A program made the translations under genes and the position numbers. A DNA stretch of 64,000 nucleotides from Antennarius striatus. Its lineage: Eukaryota; Chordata; Actinopteri; Lophiiformes; Antennariidae. This document shows positions 1 through 10,409 of this stretch, piece by piece. Positions within the stretch are counted from its first letter, which is position 1. The number at the start of each line of letters is the position of its first letter. The DNA lies in NCBI RefSeq assembly GCF_040054535.1, contig NC_090795.1:1165501-1229500 (forward strand). Reading direction: 5' to 3'. The notes under the pieces were generated by a model that worked only from the letters and a program-made list of their open reading frames with translations, was not told where the DNA came from and did not search any database.

Positions 1-2677
1 CTGGCAGGACCTGATTGAGACGCCGCTGACGGAGGCCGGACTGCACTACCTGCAGACGGGACCGCTAGGTAGCAGCTAGCATTAAGCTAATGTTGATTAG
101 CTAGTTTACATTCCGTTAAAAATGGCGTCCTGTCTCCAGAGGACGCCGTCTTCGCCGAGCCCGGTCAGGTTGGCGGGACGATGATGGCCGGAGCAGTCTA
201 CACTCTTCCAGCGCAGAGGAACGTCCCGTTGCCCATGGCGATGCAGAGACTGATCCCCATGGCAACCCAGGGAGGGAAACCCCGCAGCTTCACGCTGCCG
301 CGAGACTGCAACCTGCACGCGCTCCTGGCGCCGCCGGTCAGGGAGGAGCTGCAAACACGCAACGGTGAGTCTGCAAACACGGCATGAACATGCAACGGCA
401 GAGCGAGTGGGCGGAGTCAAAACGATGTCGGAACGCCGTCCAGAAACAGAACCAGAACACGTCCCGATTTAAATAAGTGTTTAAATCTCTTGGGGTAAGC
501 TAACGAGGCTAATGAGGCTAATGAGGCGATCAAACTGAAATATGAGCTGGATCATCTGCTGCTATGGCGACAGGTGGCTGTAGAGCTTGGCGAAGGTGTT
601 GAGGTGTGTTACTGCCCCCTAGTGGTCCATGTGAGGAAGAGGAGGAGGAGTAGGGATGCGGATGCAGGATGTTACGGTGTCTTTACTTCTGTTCCAAGGC
701 GGCAGCGAGGGGGCGTCGCTAGGCGACCTGTTCCGTGCGTGCGAGCAGGGCGGGGTCTGTCCTCTCGGGCGCGGCGCCGATGGCAAAGGTCAGTCGGAGT
801 TCAGGCAGTCGTTCCTCCGAAGAGCCGCCGACCCCCAGCTCAACGAGCGCCTGCACCGCCTCCGCATCCTCACGTCCACGCTGAAGGTGAGTTCACGCCA
901 CATCACACCTCCAGGTGTGAACGCTTAAAAAGAAAAAGACGGCGGGAAACTTTTCTTAAAGGAACAGTTCACCCCTAAATCAAATCAAGGCTAGCTGGCG
1001 CTAACGGGTCTTTACTCTTTAGCTGTAGTTTGTCCTGTTTGTGAGTCTAGCTTTACACACCAGACTAGAAATAGCTAGTCTATGTTTCTACGTTTCAATC
1101 TGCATAGGGATACATAAAAGAAATAGTCCCTATAGCAAAACCGTCTCCTGGCCTGTGGATTACCCTGAGTAATCAGGTCATGATTTCTGGAGCGACACAT
1201 TTAGCATCACCTAGTTTATGTCGCTGGAGGGTGTTATACATGAATAATACGTCTACTCAAGTGGGACGACGGTTTGCTGTCGGATCAGAAATACACTATT
1301 TAAAAAACACGACATGCGATGACAGACATTTGATGTCTGCCTGAGTACCAAACCACCCATTTGATCAATCACTATCAATCAGTTTGTATCTGTGTAGCCC
1401 TGGTTGGCTTTGTCTGGCTTTGATGCTAAATAAAGTTGGGTGTCATCTGCATAACGACGAACATTCCTAAATGTTCAATATTTTAATCAGGATACTGCAG
1501 AGAAACGCTTCCTCGACAAAACAATTATGAGCCAAAAATGTGTTTGACTTCAAAGCGAACTGTTCCTTCAAGACAAACATGTTAGCATAATTTCATTTTT
1601 GCAGGAACACATCACAATTTAGTGACCCTGATGCACAAACACTCACACATGCTGTGAAACGTCTTCTGTGCCGTCTCCTCGCCGTCTGTCTCACAGGATT
1701 TACACCGCCTGAGCGGCGGCCATGTTTGTGGGCGGGGTTTCTACCGTTTGTGTCTGTGTTACGTCCTCTGTGTGCGTGGGCGGGGCTTGTTCGTGTAGAG
1801 GCGTTTACGGAGGAGCTTCCATGTCTGTTCTGTCTGGCGTCTCTTAAAGGAATACACGTGTTTTTGTGAAATGTCAGTCGACATGAAAGTCGCCCACGTG
1901 ACCCCGGGCGACCTCATCCTTTACTGGCCCTTCATCGACACGGGGTGAGCGGGAAATGACTGAATTTTCATCGCTTTTAGCTTAAAAAGCTGAATAATTA
2001 TTTATCAATAATGACATCATTAGCGACAACTTTTAAAACTTCTCAACTCCGGAAAACCAGAAAAATCAAAGTTCCAAAAAAGTCGTAAAACATCAATAAT
2101 TATAAAATAGTTTTTACCCGAAAAATATTGACCGTCACTTGATCCTACCAGGTAATCCCCGCCCATCCTGAGTCCATCCTGATTGTTGATTGGTCATGGT
2201 TTGGGTTTGAAAAAGTTGATTACCTCTGGACTCAACCTTCTTTTTTGGTTGCTGCATAAATTGAAAAATAAACGTTGATTTAAACGATCAATAGTCTTGG
2301 AGGGTCATTGATTAGGACATCTGGTCTCAGTGTTAAATGTGAGCCCCCCCCAAACGTCATGTGTCCCCTTCAGTGTGTGTCTTGCTTCTCGTGTGTCTGC
2401 GTTCTGACACTACGTGGCTTGAAACCCTAAAGGTCCACCATGTGACGGGGGCCCTCCTGTGTTTCTGCATCCTCCCCAGGACAGGGAGGGCGAGCTAGCG
2501 CTGATTGACAGGCTGTTGACCAATCCCCAGCTGTCGTCCACCGAGTTCCAGGAGTGGAAACGAGCCTATCAGGAGCTGTTCTCTCAGGAGCCCGATCCGA
2601 ACGTCGAATCGGATCCGGGCCCGCCCCTCACGCCGTCGCTCGCTCACACGCACTCCTACATCGAGACCCACGTCTGA
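1..2677 (+). CDS. cnksr2: Connector enhancer of kinase suppressor of Ras 2 (CNKSR2), C-terminal part
   Basis: Scaffold protein of the postsynaptic membrane linking Ras/Rho-family signalling to PDZ proteins. Only the 3' end is in the window. Exons by splice signals and frame: 1-68 (starts WQDLIETPLTEAG), 140-364 (contains GGKPRSFTLPRD), 699-886 (contains NERLHRLRILTSTLK) and 2480-2677, ending in SLAHTHSYIETHV and TGA. Junction phases are 1, 1 and 0, and they join without a frameshift. The last four residues ETHV are a class I PDZ-binding ligand, as in mammalian CNKSR2. The long acidic run that I recall in the human protein between the second and third of these exons is missing. Upstream exons, with the SAM, CRIC, PDZ and PH domains, lie before base 1. 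I cannot tell which teleost paralogue (a or b) it is. The family call is very secure. Confidence 0.93.
887..2479 (+). other. cnksr2 intron before the last exon
   Basis: 1.6-kb intron between exon end 886 (donor GTGAGT) and 2480 (acceptor CCTCCCCAG). It contains a LINE reverse-transcriptase relic on the minus strand (1396-1460) and unremarkable AT-rich sequence. No supported exon is seen inside. Confidence 0.8.
1396..1460 (-). repeat. LINE reverse-transcriptase relic (YADD motif)
   Basis: Read on the minus strand this short stretch encodes R-YADDTQLYLASKP followed by DKANQGY. It matches the catalytic YADD box of fish LINE reverse transcriptases. Only this fragment is recognisable; the flanks are decayed. 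Confidence 0.6.
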
Positions 2678-3203
2678 CGGCCGAGCGCTCACGTCCCCCC
2701 CCCCATCGCAGGACGCTTTTGACGGCGATGGACGGCGTCAAAGTCCGACGTGACGGCTAGCCCGAAGAGACGCCGGTTTCGATCTGCGAGCTGATTGGCT
2801 AGCCCACTCCAGCTGGCTTAGAGACGCACAACTTACAGAATCTTTAGTATTACATGTCAGCTTTTGTGCTCTTTCAGTTCTCTCCATGGAAACCATCGCA
2901 CTCTAGTGGACAGGAATGTCCGACTAGTCCGTCCGGTAGCTCATCCTGCTTGCCGTGGCATGTTTACACCGACCGCCCAGCGTCTGCTAGCCTAGATTAG
3001 CCACAGAGCGACATGCGTTGTATTTTATCAAGCCTTATTCTTCATGTCTATGATGATATTTTCTGTACAGTGAGTGAGAAACGAGCTTTTTCTAAATCAG
3101 TTTTAGTTTTAGAGACGTCTGTTTGTGGTTTGGTAGAACTACGTACTGCTGGGCTGGACCTGAAGCACAGCGTCAGGACCCGCCTCCAGGAAAAGTCCAC
3201 CCT

Positions 3204-3330
3204 AAATAATAATAATAATAATTATTATTATTATTATTTACAATAATAATAATTATTATTATTATTATTGTAAATAATAATTATTATTATTATTGTAAAT
3301 AATAATAATATATTAATAATAATAATAATA
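3204..3330. repeat. (AAT)n/(ATT)n self-complementary tract
   Basis: Blocks of AAT and of ATT alternate several times, separated by TTTACAA / TTGTAAAT words. The tract is a chain of inverted repeats that could fold on either strand. Confidence 0.9.
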
Positions 3331-3349
3331 ATAACAACAATAATCATTC

Positions 3350-3430
3350 CCAGAGTATAAGTAAGTTCACTGGGATAGGCTCTAGCCACCACCGTGACCC
3401 ACAAAAGCGGAAGTAACGGATAAGAAGATG
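3350..3430 (-). repeat. Dispersed fish repeat tail
   Basis: On the minus strand it reads as the common fish phrase 'gtgggtcacggtgg..gagcctatcccag'. A related fragment is at about 15485-15535. Family name not determined. Confidence 0.45.
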
Positions 3431-4141
3431 AATTAATTAATAATAATAATAAAAGGAAGGAAAGTTCAGTCATTGAATGCTCACCCTCTGATCAATGGAG
3501 AGGTTTGTTCACAAAAACGTCCGATTAAAAACTACAAAAAGACATTTTTCCGTACTTTTTGCCATAGCAATGCAAAAAAATTAAACTAAATACATTTCAG
3601 AGTTGTTAACAGATTAACATTTGACCAGAGAACACTTTATTTATGCCCTTAATTTGCCCACGACAGAAAAACACCCAAAGGAAGATGGGGTATTTTTTAT
3701 TTTGCGGTTTCCAGGTGGATTTTTCCTCAGACGTCGGATCGTGACGACGTATTAACACAAGAACTGGATCCTTTCACATATATCAGTTTGTTTATTTGTA
3801 CGCTACTGGAAAATGACTTCATCCTCAGAGACTAAATAAACTAAGAAAGCAATCGTGCACACGCACAGCCGTGCACACTCAGACGCACACGCCAGTTTGG
3901 GATGCTGTTTCTACGCCGCTGCCCGTGGTTGGTTGTGGTAGCATGTCGTTGCTGTAGATCGAGTCCTTTTCTGTCTTTGTGTTTGAATCTCTAGATCTTT
4001 ATTTAAAAAGCAAACTGTGTGGCGCTGTTCGCTGACTCTATCAGGTTTATTAAAGTGAAGATTGTTTATCGTCCCCAATAAGTTACCATAAAATAAGAGT
4101 ATTTATTTACGTGATCGTTCTGTCGGAGAAGACGGCGGATC

Positions 4142-4147
4142 AATAAA
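4142..4147 (+). terminator. Polyadenylation signal, probable cnksr2 3' end
   Basis: AATAAA followed within about 20 bases by a GT-rich stretch (GTGTGGTCC). It is the last strong signal before the intergenic region, about 1.5 kb after the stop. Confidence 0.5.
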
Positions 4148-4165
4148 GTGTGGTCCTTCGGATGG

Positions 4166-4964
4166 AGGCGTGTCTGTATTCTTTTTTTATGTCATGATGG
4201 AAATACAGACGGACGGCGGTCGGAGGTAAAAAGGTTAAACCGACAACATTTTAGCTCAGTGTTAGCACATGATGCTAATTTGCTCGTAAGGCTTTATTTG
4301 TATGAAGATGAAGTAAATAAACTTGAGTTAATCAGTTTTACAGTTTGGTGTTCTTGGAGAATTGATTGATTATAATCAGTCGTTTTCAGTCGTGACTTCC
4401 TGATAATTACCAATCGGAATGTTCAATTTCAAAACTTTGTAAACAACATTGGATCCCAACAAAGAAAAGTCGACTATCAACTGGATATAAAACTATTAGT
4501 TTTATATCCAGCAACTTGTCTTCAAATATAATAAAAAGTGGAATACAAGCAATTCTGCATGTTAGCTTAGCATGTTAGCTTTCCTAGCTCCCCATTAGGA
4601 AGTCATTCAGGAGCAGTCGTCCAACCAAAATCGAGGCCAGAATTATGTTTATGCCAGTGGCGTTCAGGATTAATTTAAAGTAGATAAAAGTATGTATAAT
4701 TCACTCTGGCTAGCTGTTACCCACAATGCATTCATAAGAGTTCCAGCTAACACTTCCTGTACCCTCAGGTTTAATTGACGTCGTCCACCTCCGTTCAGAT
4801 GTAAATGAGTCAAACCAGACTGAAAGATACTGACTGACCTTTTTCTGTCCGTCTTGTGGTGAATGTACGACATTTATGACTAAATCGGAATCGCAAAGTT
4901 TTATCTACGGCTTCCATGTGATGTCCAGCTGCACCTGGTCGTCCTTCTACCTCTATCCTCTGCT
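4166..4964. other. Intergenic spacer between cnksr2 and klhl34
   Basis: AT-rich sequence between two convergent genes. The only structure I see is the perfect hairpin at 4481-4511. No coding exon is supported. Confidence 0.6.
4481..4511. repeat. Perfect 14-bp inverted repeat with 3-nt loop
   Basis: Arm CTGGATATAAAACT at 4481-4494, loop ATT, and its exact reverse complement at 4498-4511. Confidence 0.95.
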
Positions 4965-4979
4965 TTAGTTCTTCAACTC

Positions 4980-4985
4980 TTTATT
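4980..4985 (-). terminator. Polyadenylation signal, probable klhl34 3' end
   Basis: TTTATT on the plus strand reads AATAAA on the minus strand, about 350 bases past the klhl34 stop. It is a candidate only. Confidence 0.35.
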
Positions 4986-5336
4986 TTGTTGCTCTCCTCA
5001 CATGTCAGTTTTGGGGCCATTAAATAATGTTTCTCACTATTTTCTGCTTCATCTTGTCAGTAAACTTGCCAGTTGTGCTTGGACTCCACGCTGCCCCTGG
5101 TGGTTTTCTGTGGTACTGCTCCACTCCATCCATCCTACGGTACAGCTCCTAGAGTAGCTTAGCTAATTATAAAGTTTGGGAGCAAGGCTAACTAGGAGCA
5201 AGGCTAGCTTAGCCCTGTCCATGGCTACCAAAATCTGCGTACAGGCATCTTTGAAGCTCCATAATGAAAAGAGACTATGAGATCTATTTAATCCATCCGT
5301 TAAAGATAGTTTGTTTTCTTTTACGGGTTGTTGGTT

Positions 5337-7130
5337 CTAGTCCGGGAGTGGCAGCAGGGTGCACTCGGTGCCGGTGAGGGGTCTTGGGAGTTGACATATC
5401 TCCCTCCAACGATCTTTCTTGGTGTCGTACTCCAACACACTCTTGACGATCACCTCCTGCCCGTCGCTCCACCTCCTCCCTCCAAACACCAGCAGATTCC
5501 CAGACCCTGTTGGAACCACCCCGTAGTTGAAGGAGCCAATCAGAAGCGGTCTGAGGCGGGTCCAGTGGTCCGACTGCGAATCGTACTTCTCGATATCGCA
5601 GAAAGGCTCGTACATTCCCAACAGGGCGTAGATGTGACCGTTGGCGGACGCCAGGCGGTGACCGAACCTGGCGATGGACATGGACGCTCTCTTCTCCCAG
5701 ACTCCTCCTTTGAGGTTCCAGAATTCCCTGCTGGTCTCTCGATGGTCATGCTGATTGTCGTCATGGTTGTTGCCGTGGACGCTACCCACAAGACCTCCCG
5801 ACACGTGGATGCTGTTGTCAAGCACAGCAGAGGCGTGTCCATAAAGGGGGTGTGGCATCGCCGCTCCCCTCCTCCACACTCCGGTAGCCACGTCGTAAAA
5901 CTCAATGGAACCTAAGGAGACGGTTGCCGTGGCGTCCGATCGCGTCTGTCGACCGCCGATGGCGTAGATGACGTCCTCCACCACGCAGCAGGTGAACTGT
6001 GCCCGCCTCTCCAACATAGACTCCACCCTCTCCCAGCGGTCAAATCGAGGATCGTACCGCCACACCTGGTTGGACGTCGCTATGGTGACTGATGTTTTCC
6101 CATCCACGTCTCCTTCGTGGACTTCTTCTCCTCCAATCAGGAAGAGGAACCCGCCCACCGAGCACACGCAGTGATTCCTCAGACGCAACGGTAGGCTGGA
6201 AGTCAGAGATGAGAACTTCCTGCTTTTAGGATCAAACGCCAGCATCTGCTTTTCTGGCCAATCAGCGTTGGATCCCCCGCCCACCAGTAGCACGCGATTG
6301 GGCGACGCCCTGAGCGTAGACTGTTTGCTTTGTCTGATTGGCTGAGCCGAGCCAAGCGTGTGATACTCCATCGCTCGAGTCAACTGACTTCGGATCAGAG
6401 GTGTTGCCATGGCTCTGTGGGCGTGGCTGAGACTGGTGAGGTCAGAGGGGGCGACCAATCCGAAGCGCAAGTGACTCAGTAGTTGATTTGATTTCAGTAG
6501 GGGGAGGGGCCCGTTTGCATTCAGCCAATCCAGCGCTAGCTTGATGAGCTCCAATTCCTTGACGCCGGGGATCTCATCAGCGTCCAGCGCCGTCATCAGG
6601 GATTGGATGTTCAACCTGAGGAGGTCGTCCCTGCTTTCCTGCAGCAACGTCCTCATCTCCATGGCGATGGTTTGATTGGCCGCTTCGAGTGCATCTGAGA
6701 GGGCGTGGTGCTCTGCTAGGTTAGCGTAGCAGCAGCAATTCTCGGTGGTCAATCCGTCGGTAATAAAGCGCTCGCATATCGACACAGCTGGCGCTACTTG
6801 CAAGTACCTGGCCGCTTCCAAGACTGCAGGAAGTGCAGGTTGGGAGATGCTGAGCCAGCCAGAATACAGGAAGTCCAGGATGGCATCCAAACCTTCAGGC
6901 GTTAGCGCAGGAAGGCTAATGCAACCTGCAAATCTCTCTGCAGTCGTTTCTCCAAACAGAGCCCAAAAATACTCGCTGGAGCTGGCCAAAAGGGCGCGAT
7001 GACAAGGGAATGACACGCCGCCGGCCTCCAGGACGACATCGCACATCTTCCTTTGAGATCGCAGCTGCTGGAAGCCGGAGAGAAGTCCGGTTCTTTGGGA
7101 AGAACTGTAGAGGAGGGCGTAGGTATCCAT
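5337..7130 (-). CDS. klhl34: Kelch-like protein 34 (BTB-BACK-Kelch)
   Basis: Intronless gene of 597 residues. BTB-Kelch proteins typically act as substrate adaptors of Cullin-3 ubiquitin ligases; KLHL34's own substrate is unknown to me. Visible order: BTB domain from about residue 25 (CDVVLEAGGVSFPCHRALL, then ILDFLYSGWLSI), BACK domain starting near ENCCCYANLAEHHAL, then Kelch blades with GG doublets and spaced Y/W residues (LLVGGGSNADWPEKQ, FLFLIGGEEV, VIYAIGGRQTRSD, IHVSGGLVGSVHG, LLVFGGRRWSDGQ). The frame stays open 41 codons upstream to 7253, but I start at the ATG at 7128-7130 because MDTYALLYSSS..LLSGFQQLR aligns with the start of human KLHL34. The stop TAG is at 5337-5339. The position between cnksr2 and smpx and the single exon both match mammals. 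Confidence 0.93.
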   Translation of the reverse strand: MDTYALLYSSSQRTGLLSGFQQLRSQRKMCDVVLEAGGVSFPCHRALLASSSEYFWALFGETTAERFAGCISLPALTPEGLDAILDFLYSGWLSISQPALPAVLEAARYLQVAPAVSICERFITDGLTTENCCCYANLAEHHALSDALEAANQTIAMEMRTLLQESRDDLLRLNIQSLMTALDADEIPGVKELELIKLALDWLNANGPLPLLKSNQLLSHLRFGLVAPSDLTSLSHAHRAMATPLIRSQLTRAMEYHTLGSAQPIRQSKQSTLRASPNRVLLVGGGSNADWPEKQMLAFDPKSRKFSSLTSSLPLRLRNHCVCSVGGFLFLIGGEEVHEGDVDGKTSVTIATSNQVWRYDPRFDRWERVESMLERRAQFTCCVVEDVIYAIGGRQTRSDATATVSLGSIEFYDVATGVWRRGAAMPHPLYGHASAVLDNSIHVSGGLVGSVHGNNHDDNQHDHRETSREFWNLKGGVWEKRASMSIARFGHRLASANGHIYALLGMYEPFCDIEKYDSQSDHWTRLRPLLIGSFNYGVVPTGSGNLLVFGGRRWSDGQEVIVKSVLEYDTKKDRWREICQLPRPLTGTECTLLPLPD

Positions 7131-8159
7131 CCAGAAAGTAGATGAGAGGATAATGGAGGGAAAACCAGAAACCAGAGAGGAGTGGCGGCGGGTATGACCT
7201 CTACCAGCGAGGTATGACGACGCAGGAGAAAAAGACGTCGCAACGAGCCGCACAGAACCTGAGAAGTGTTCTCGGTAGACTTCTCTCAGCCCGGTTTTGT
7301 CCTGCTCTATCTAGCGCAGCTGTCATGTGATGCCATGATAGAAAAGTCATCATCTGCCCCCTGAAGAATCCTGGGTACCGGCCCCTTTTGGCGCACAAAT
7401 CCAGTCCGTCCCAAAGCCTCCGGTCGGTCTGTTGACTTTGTGTTTGTCCGCTGCCCTTTCCTCTGCGTCCAGGAGGGAGTATCAACGCAATGCACGCCTC
7501 CAACATACCGACCAGCGGGTAGATGAGTAGATAACGCAGGCGGACAAAAGGAGTTTTTAGTGTCTATCCCGGTGGATGAACTCATTGGTCAATACAGCTG
7601 CCACAGTCTACGACCCAAGATTCCAGAGTACGACTGCGGCACCTATCCGAGGACAGGAATAGAAACAGACGCAGCGCGAGGTACGTGTCAAACCCAAGCT
7701 GTCGGAGGTTTTACATGTGTGTAAAGCAACCGCATAGCATTTCGGTATTAAAGCCACCCGGTGACCTTAATGTGACCCCTGCCACTCCAGAATCATACAA
7801 TGATGTTATGTCGCTGGTATGATGCGAAGATGTGAGCGGCGAAAACTGACATACAATGTTTTGGTCTTGAATAACCTTTAAAGATAGAATGTGCTGAATA
7901 TTGGAACAAAAATAAGCTATATTTAACCTTTATTACCTAAATTCACACTCATTTCTGGCAGCAGTATTATTATTTTGATGAGTTGTAAATATGTTCCAGG
8001 CTTTTCTTGGTCTTGACAGCGGTGCCGGATGCTAGCTCTAGCCTTAGTTGCTACTGAGGTACGTTTTAGGTGTATTTAAAGTTGACGTGACACCTTTTCA
8101 ATAACCATGTGGTAACATCATACCACCACCCAAACATGAATTGCAGAGCAGCTAAGCTA

Positions 8160-8260
8160 AATTGAAGGGTTCAGTGAATTGATGCTAACAGAATGGTGTC
8201 ATCTGCAAAATATTTAATGTCAGAAATGAATCCCATCTTGAAACTATTCTGATCACTCTT
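8160..8260 (-). repeat. LINE reverse-transcriptase relic (ADD box)
   Basis: Minus-strand reading ends in ISDIKYFADDTILLASIH, similar to the LINE RT catalytic box, with one extra residue between Y and ADD. It is decayed and has no other RT motifs. Confidence 0.4.
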
Positions 8261-8832
8261 TTTTCCTGAAACTTGGCATGAGAGTAGGTCACGTGACAAA
8301 GAACCAACTAATACCTGGGGTGGGTAATCTTTCATTGATAATACTTGACGTAATTGACGGATTATCTTGAAACCTGATGATCGTTGTCCCAAAAAAGGAA
8401 GGAACCATCTGAAAAACGAAGACATCAAGGAAAAAACAACCAAACAGGAAATGCAGATTCTCCTGAAACACACCGAAAGTATTTACTGTAATTTGATTGT
8501 AACTGTGATTGATTTGATCAGTTTAACATGTTTTGATTCAGATTAAGAAGATTTAATAAAACAGGTTTGACTCTATCACTTACCAAACCAATAGATGTTG
8601 TTGCAGATTAAAAAAAAAAAATCAGCCTCTTTGAGTAAAATCAGATTCTTTGAGTAATTAAGGGAGCCTTTGTTTTCTATTAAACCAGTATAAAATTCAG
8701 CAGCTGCTCCTGAAGTGAAAAGGCGTTCCTGAACGATGTTGATCCGTTCGGTTCCTTAAACTCCAGCAGCGTTTCTTTCTAAATGGAAGATTCCACCGGG
8801 ACCTGATGGCGGCTAAACTTAGCTACAGCTGC

Positions 8833-8874
8833 TGTGTGTGTGTGTGTCCGTGTGTGTGTGTGTGTGTGTGTGTG
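8833..8874. repeat. (TG)n microsatellite
   Basis: About 20 TG units interrupted once by TCCG. Confidence 0.95.
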
Positions 8875-8984
8875 ACGAGACGTGTGATGTGATGATGGCT
8901 GGAGGTGTCGGGGGGTATGTAGTCAGTTGCATCGAATTAGGAATTAAAAAATGAAGCCTCTGCTCTGAAACCAGAAATCAGTTG

Positions 8985-10409
8985 AAAATGATTTATTGCA
9001 ATATTTTCCTGAAGAAACTATTTTCTGGAAATCAAAATAAATACATTCAAAATTAACTTTATTGATGACTTATTAATATTAATCAAATAAATCTGTGAAC
9101 ATTTGGACAGAAACGAAAAAAAAGAGTCTTCAGTTTTTACTTTCTGTCGATTTCTTTTAAATTTATTTTTAAAAAATGTAAGATCGTCTTATAATTGAAA
9201 CAGAACTCATTGTAGGTCCAATCGATCTGCAGCACAAACAAGCATTTCTTTTTTCTGAAAAATCTAAACGCGGTAGATAAATAACAGTGTATGGACGCCC
9301 GTTTCTCGACGCCCGAGCGGCTTGAGGATGTTTCGGAACATGTGATTGGTTCAGCTGGCCGTCAGAGGCGCTGGGCGGGTCTGGGTCTACGAAGATGATC
9401 TGCCTTCCTCTCACCTGGTGTAACGTCCTGCAGAAAAAAAAAGATGCTGTGGTTCAGCATAGGCTAACAGCGGTTAGCAGAACAGGAAACCCAAAAAACA
9501 CAATTTAATTCCAATCACCCTGCTTTCTTTGTCCAGAAAATACTTTTATTTAAGGCTAAAAACTTTGCGTTATCCGCTAAGCTAACAGTTTGAGGAAGAT
9601 ACATGAGCTGAACTGTCTGTACATGAAATCTCTGCAGGCATTCGTCACATTCATTCTGTTAGCTTAGCAGCTAATGGGATTACCCCATCATGTCAAAGGA
9701 AGTAACTGACATGAGCTGCATTATATAATAATAACTTTGCATTGGTTTTACTCCTCCTTTAAATTTCCGTCTCGGGTTAAAAACATTGCTTCTTTGTGTC
9801 CACAGACTTTTGTCCATCTGTGTGAGCTTTGGGGTATCTATACTGTTACACCTCCTCTGTAGTTTGCATTGCATTGTGGGATGACAAGGGTCCATTTCCC
9901 AGCGTTGACTCTGAACTGATGCAGAAATAGCACCTCAATCTTCCTCCCCGTTACCACGGCGCCACCCACTTGGTTTTGGGCGGGGCCGATACGCCGTTGT
10001 TTGTGGACGTTGTGGTTCTTTTTGTGTTTGGGACCGCCCCTCAATGCAAACATTTATTATGTGAAACACAACTATAAAGTATAAATAGACCCTGGGTCAA
10101 ATCTGCAGCCCACATCTGAACTCAGGACACCGGACAGTCCACACTGCCCCCAGGTGGCGACATTGAGGTACTGTAGGCGTCCAGTCTGGAAGTTTGGAGC
10201 TTTCATGCACATTCTTAGATTAATTAGAGATTTTTTAAAATTAAATTTCTTTATAACCTGGTCTTTTTACCTTTTTACAAGATTCAGTAAAAAAACTCCA
10301 ATAAAAACAACAAAAACAACATTGATAACAATGTTTTAAATTTAGTTTAGTTTCTTAGCGGCGGTATATCCTCCTCTGAGGACAACACGTGGGTCACATG
10401 ACCTACTCG
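8985..10409 (-). other. Region downstream of the smpx stop, probable 3' UTR in part
   Basis: Follows the smpx TAA on the minus strand. Candidate reverse-complement AATAAA signals lie near 10050 and near 8990, so the UTR end is uncertain. The open frame at 9169-9414 has no recognisable protein. Confidence 0.4.

Larger units (their letters stand above)
2678..4165 (+). other. cnksr2 3' untranslated region
   Basis: Sequence from the TGA at 2675-2677 to a polyadenylation signal at 4142-4147. It holds an AAT/ATT low-complexity tract (3204-3330), a dispersed-repeat tail (3350-3430) and several other AATAAA words, e.g. near 3835. The exact 3' end is inferred. Confidence 0.55.
7131..8984. other. klhl34 upstream region
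   Basis: Contains the 5' leader and promoter of klhl34 and AT-rich spacer towards smpx. It holds a LINE RT relic (8160-8260) and a (TG)n tract (8833-8874). No TATA box or CpG island stands out. Confidence 0.5.

Noticed and set aside
1878..1944. Possible extra cnksr2 exon (reads MKVAHVTPGDLILYWPFIDTG, with AG before and GTGAGC after)
   Set aside because: 67 bases long, so it cannot be inserted between two phase-0 exons without a frameshift, and the acceptor has a poor pyrimidine tract. No homologous segment is known to me in CNKSR2.
5328..5915. 195-residue plus-strand frame over klhl34
   Set aside because: Shadow of the klhl34 coding sequence on the other strand.
7555..7680. Plus-strand frame SIPVDELIGQYSCHSLRPK... 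ending at a GTACGT donor
   Set aside because: No ATG, no recognised protein, and it lies in the upstream region of minus-strand klhl34; one short open frame is expected by chance.
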